Assembly: GCF_027596085.1 (NCBI RefSeq)
Contig: NC_072450.1
Location: 32,386,129-32,450,128 of the forward strand
From: Anoplopoma fimbria
Lineage: Eukaryota; Chordata; Actinopteri; Perciformes; Anoplopomatidae
Reading direction: 5' to 3'
DNA length: 64,000 nt
The position numbers and the translations under genes were made by a program. Under the pieces are notes generated by a model. That model searched no databases and was not told the origin of the DNA. It saw only the letters and a list, made by a program, of their open reading frames with translations. Below are positions 63,303 through 64,000 of this stretch, in pieces. Position 1 is the first letter of the stretch. The number at the start of each line of letters is the position of its first letter.

Positions 63303-63362
63303 GGAAATGGTAACCGCTGTCTCTGATCAAATATTTGATCAGAGACAGTGGTTACCATTTCC
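63303..63362. repeat. 60-bp quasi-palindrome
   Basis: 30-base arms (63303-63332 and 63333-63362) with no loop and a single G/T mismatch, centred on TCAAATATTTGA. Confidence 0.9.
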
Positions 63363-63524
63363 TCCATTTTACCATGTCCTCCTTGATCGACTTGTCGACA
63401 TTCCATATAAGATGAGGCATCCCAATGAAAACTGAAGAAACTTCATCTGCTGATGAAGCGTGTGAAAGTGTCTGAGAGCTCTGAGAGAGTTCAGTCACTG
63501 GACCTAGTTCTTTCTACTGTCAAT

Positions 63525-63530
63525 AATAAA
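63525..63530 (+). terminator. aldh1a3: Candidate aldh1a3 poly(A) signal 2
   Basis: AATAAA about 920 bases after the stop codon, just after the quasi-palindrome. Confidence 0.35.
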
Positions 63531-64000
63531 CCTTAAAGTTAAACTGGTATGGTTTTTTTAATTCCCCCGTAGACCCACGGCTCTCCTTTTATAATTCATT
63601 CAGCTGGAAAGTTCAGCTGTCCCAGTCTTTATGGGCCCTTAATCAGAACTCAGTGAGTCTGAGGGAGATGAGAGGAGGTTTTCGTTCATGTTGACTGTCT
63701 GGGACATCCCTCGCCGAAAAGTGTAAAAAGAATACTCCAGCAGTTATAATGATACATTGGTTTGCCTGTCTAGTCCAGCTCCTAAAGCAGATTAATCCCC
63801 TGAGATACAAAAATGCACAAAACATAGTGATTAATCATCAATGACAGGGTTTTGCATATTGGAATCTCATCAAATCTCCCTGCATGAAATTACGTGGGAA
63901 GGTCAAAGAAAATAATACTGTTTATATTTGTGATTTCTGATTGTTGAGTAGCTGTTCTATGCAGATACTTTTTTTATTTTATTTCTAACTGTGATTGAAT

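Larger units (their letters stand above)
62605..64000 (+). other. aldh1a3 3' UTR and flank
   Basis: AT-rich, no further gene. In human the next gene is LRRK1, expected beyond the right edge. Two poly(A) signals and one large palindrome lie here. Confidence 0.6.

Overview
This is vertebrate nuclear DNA, almost certainly from a ray-finned (teleost) fish. It has split genes with GT-AG introns, long introns, many (TG)n microsatellites, teleost-type transposable elements (Tc1-like MITEs, an L2-type LINE, a DIRS-type element, a Ty3/gypsy remnant, a tRNA-derived SINE), and the gene order lins1 - asb7 - aldh1a3. That order matches human chromosome 15q26.3, where LINS1, ASB7, ALDH1A3 and LRRK1 are neighbours. 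The species cannot be named from the sequence alone.

Layout. About 0.5-2.5 kb: the 5' exons of lins1 on the minus strand; the rest of the gene runs off the left edge. About 1.3-5.5 kb: a 32-bp minisatellite in two blocks, one inside a lins1 intron and one between lins1 and asb7. About 5.6-8.2 kb: a CpG-rich stretch and two probable untranslated asb7 exons, separated by a (TG)n run and an 11/12-bp minisatellite. 9.4-13.8 kb: the complete asb7 coding region (3 coding exons, 318 aa). 17.5-19.1 kb: a second, unrelated 32-bp minisatellite. 19-39 kb: intergenic DNA with mobile-element remnants, microsatellites and a third minisatellite (36-bp unit) carried inside a dispersed element. 39.2-62.6 kb: complete aldh1a3 (13 coding exons, 511 aa) with a TATA-box promoter. 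Its introns hold Tc1-like MITEs, and intron 11 holds an internally inverted LINE, a DIRS fragment and a second, oppositely oriented copy of the 36-bp-VNTR element. 62.6-64 kb: the 3' flank of aldh1a3 with two poly(A) signals and a 60-bp quasi-palindrome.

Function. The genes are syntenic rather than parts of one pathway. lins1 encodes the Lines homologue. asb7 encodes an ankyrin/SOCS-box substrate receptor of a Cullin-5 ubiquitin ligase. aldh1a3 encodes retinaldehyde dehydrogenase 3, which makes retinoic acid. All coding joins below were worked out by hand from splice signals, reading phase and similarity to the remembered human proteins; no alignment was run.

Most notable: (i) a dispersed element with an internal 36-bp VNTR, present twice in opposite orientation with matching flanks; (ii) an 87-base (TG)n run only 6 bases from the acceptor of the aldh1a3 exon that encodes the catalytic cysteine; (iii) one minisatellite family on both sides of the lins1 5' exons, one block framed by a 30-bp duplication; (iv) several near-perfect short palindromes and local duplications that look like template-switch scars.
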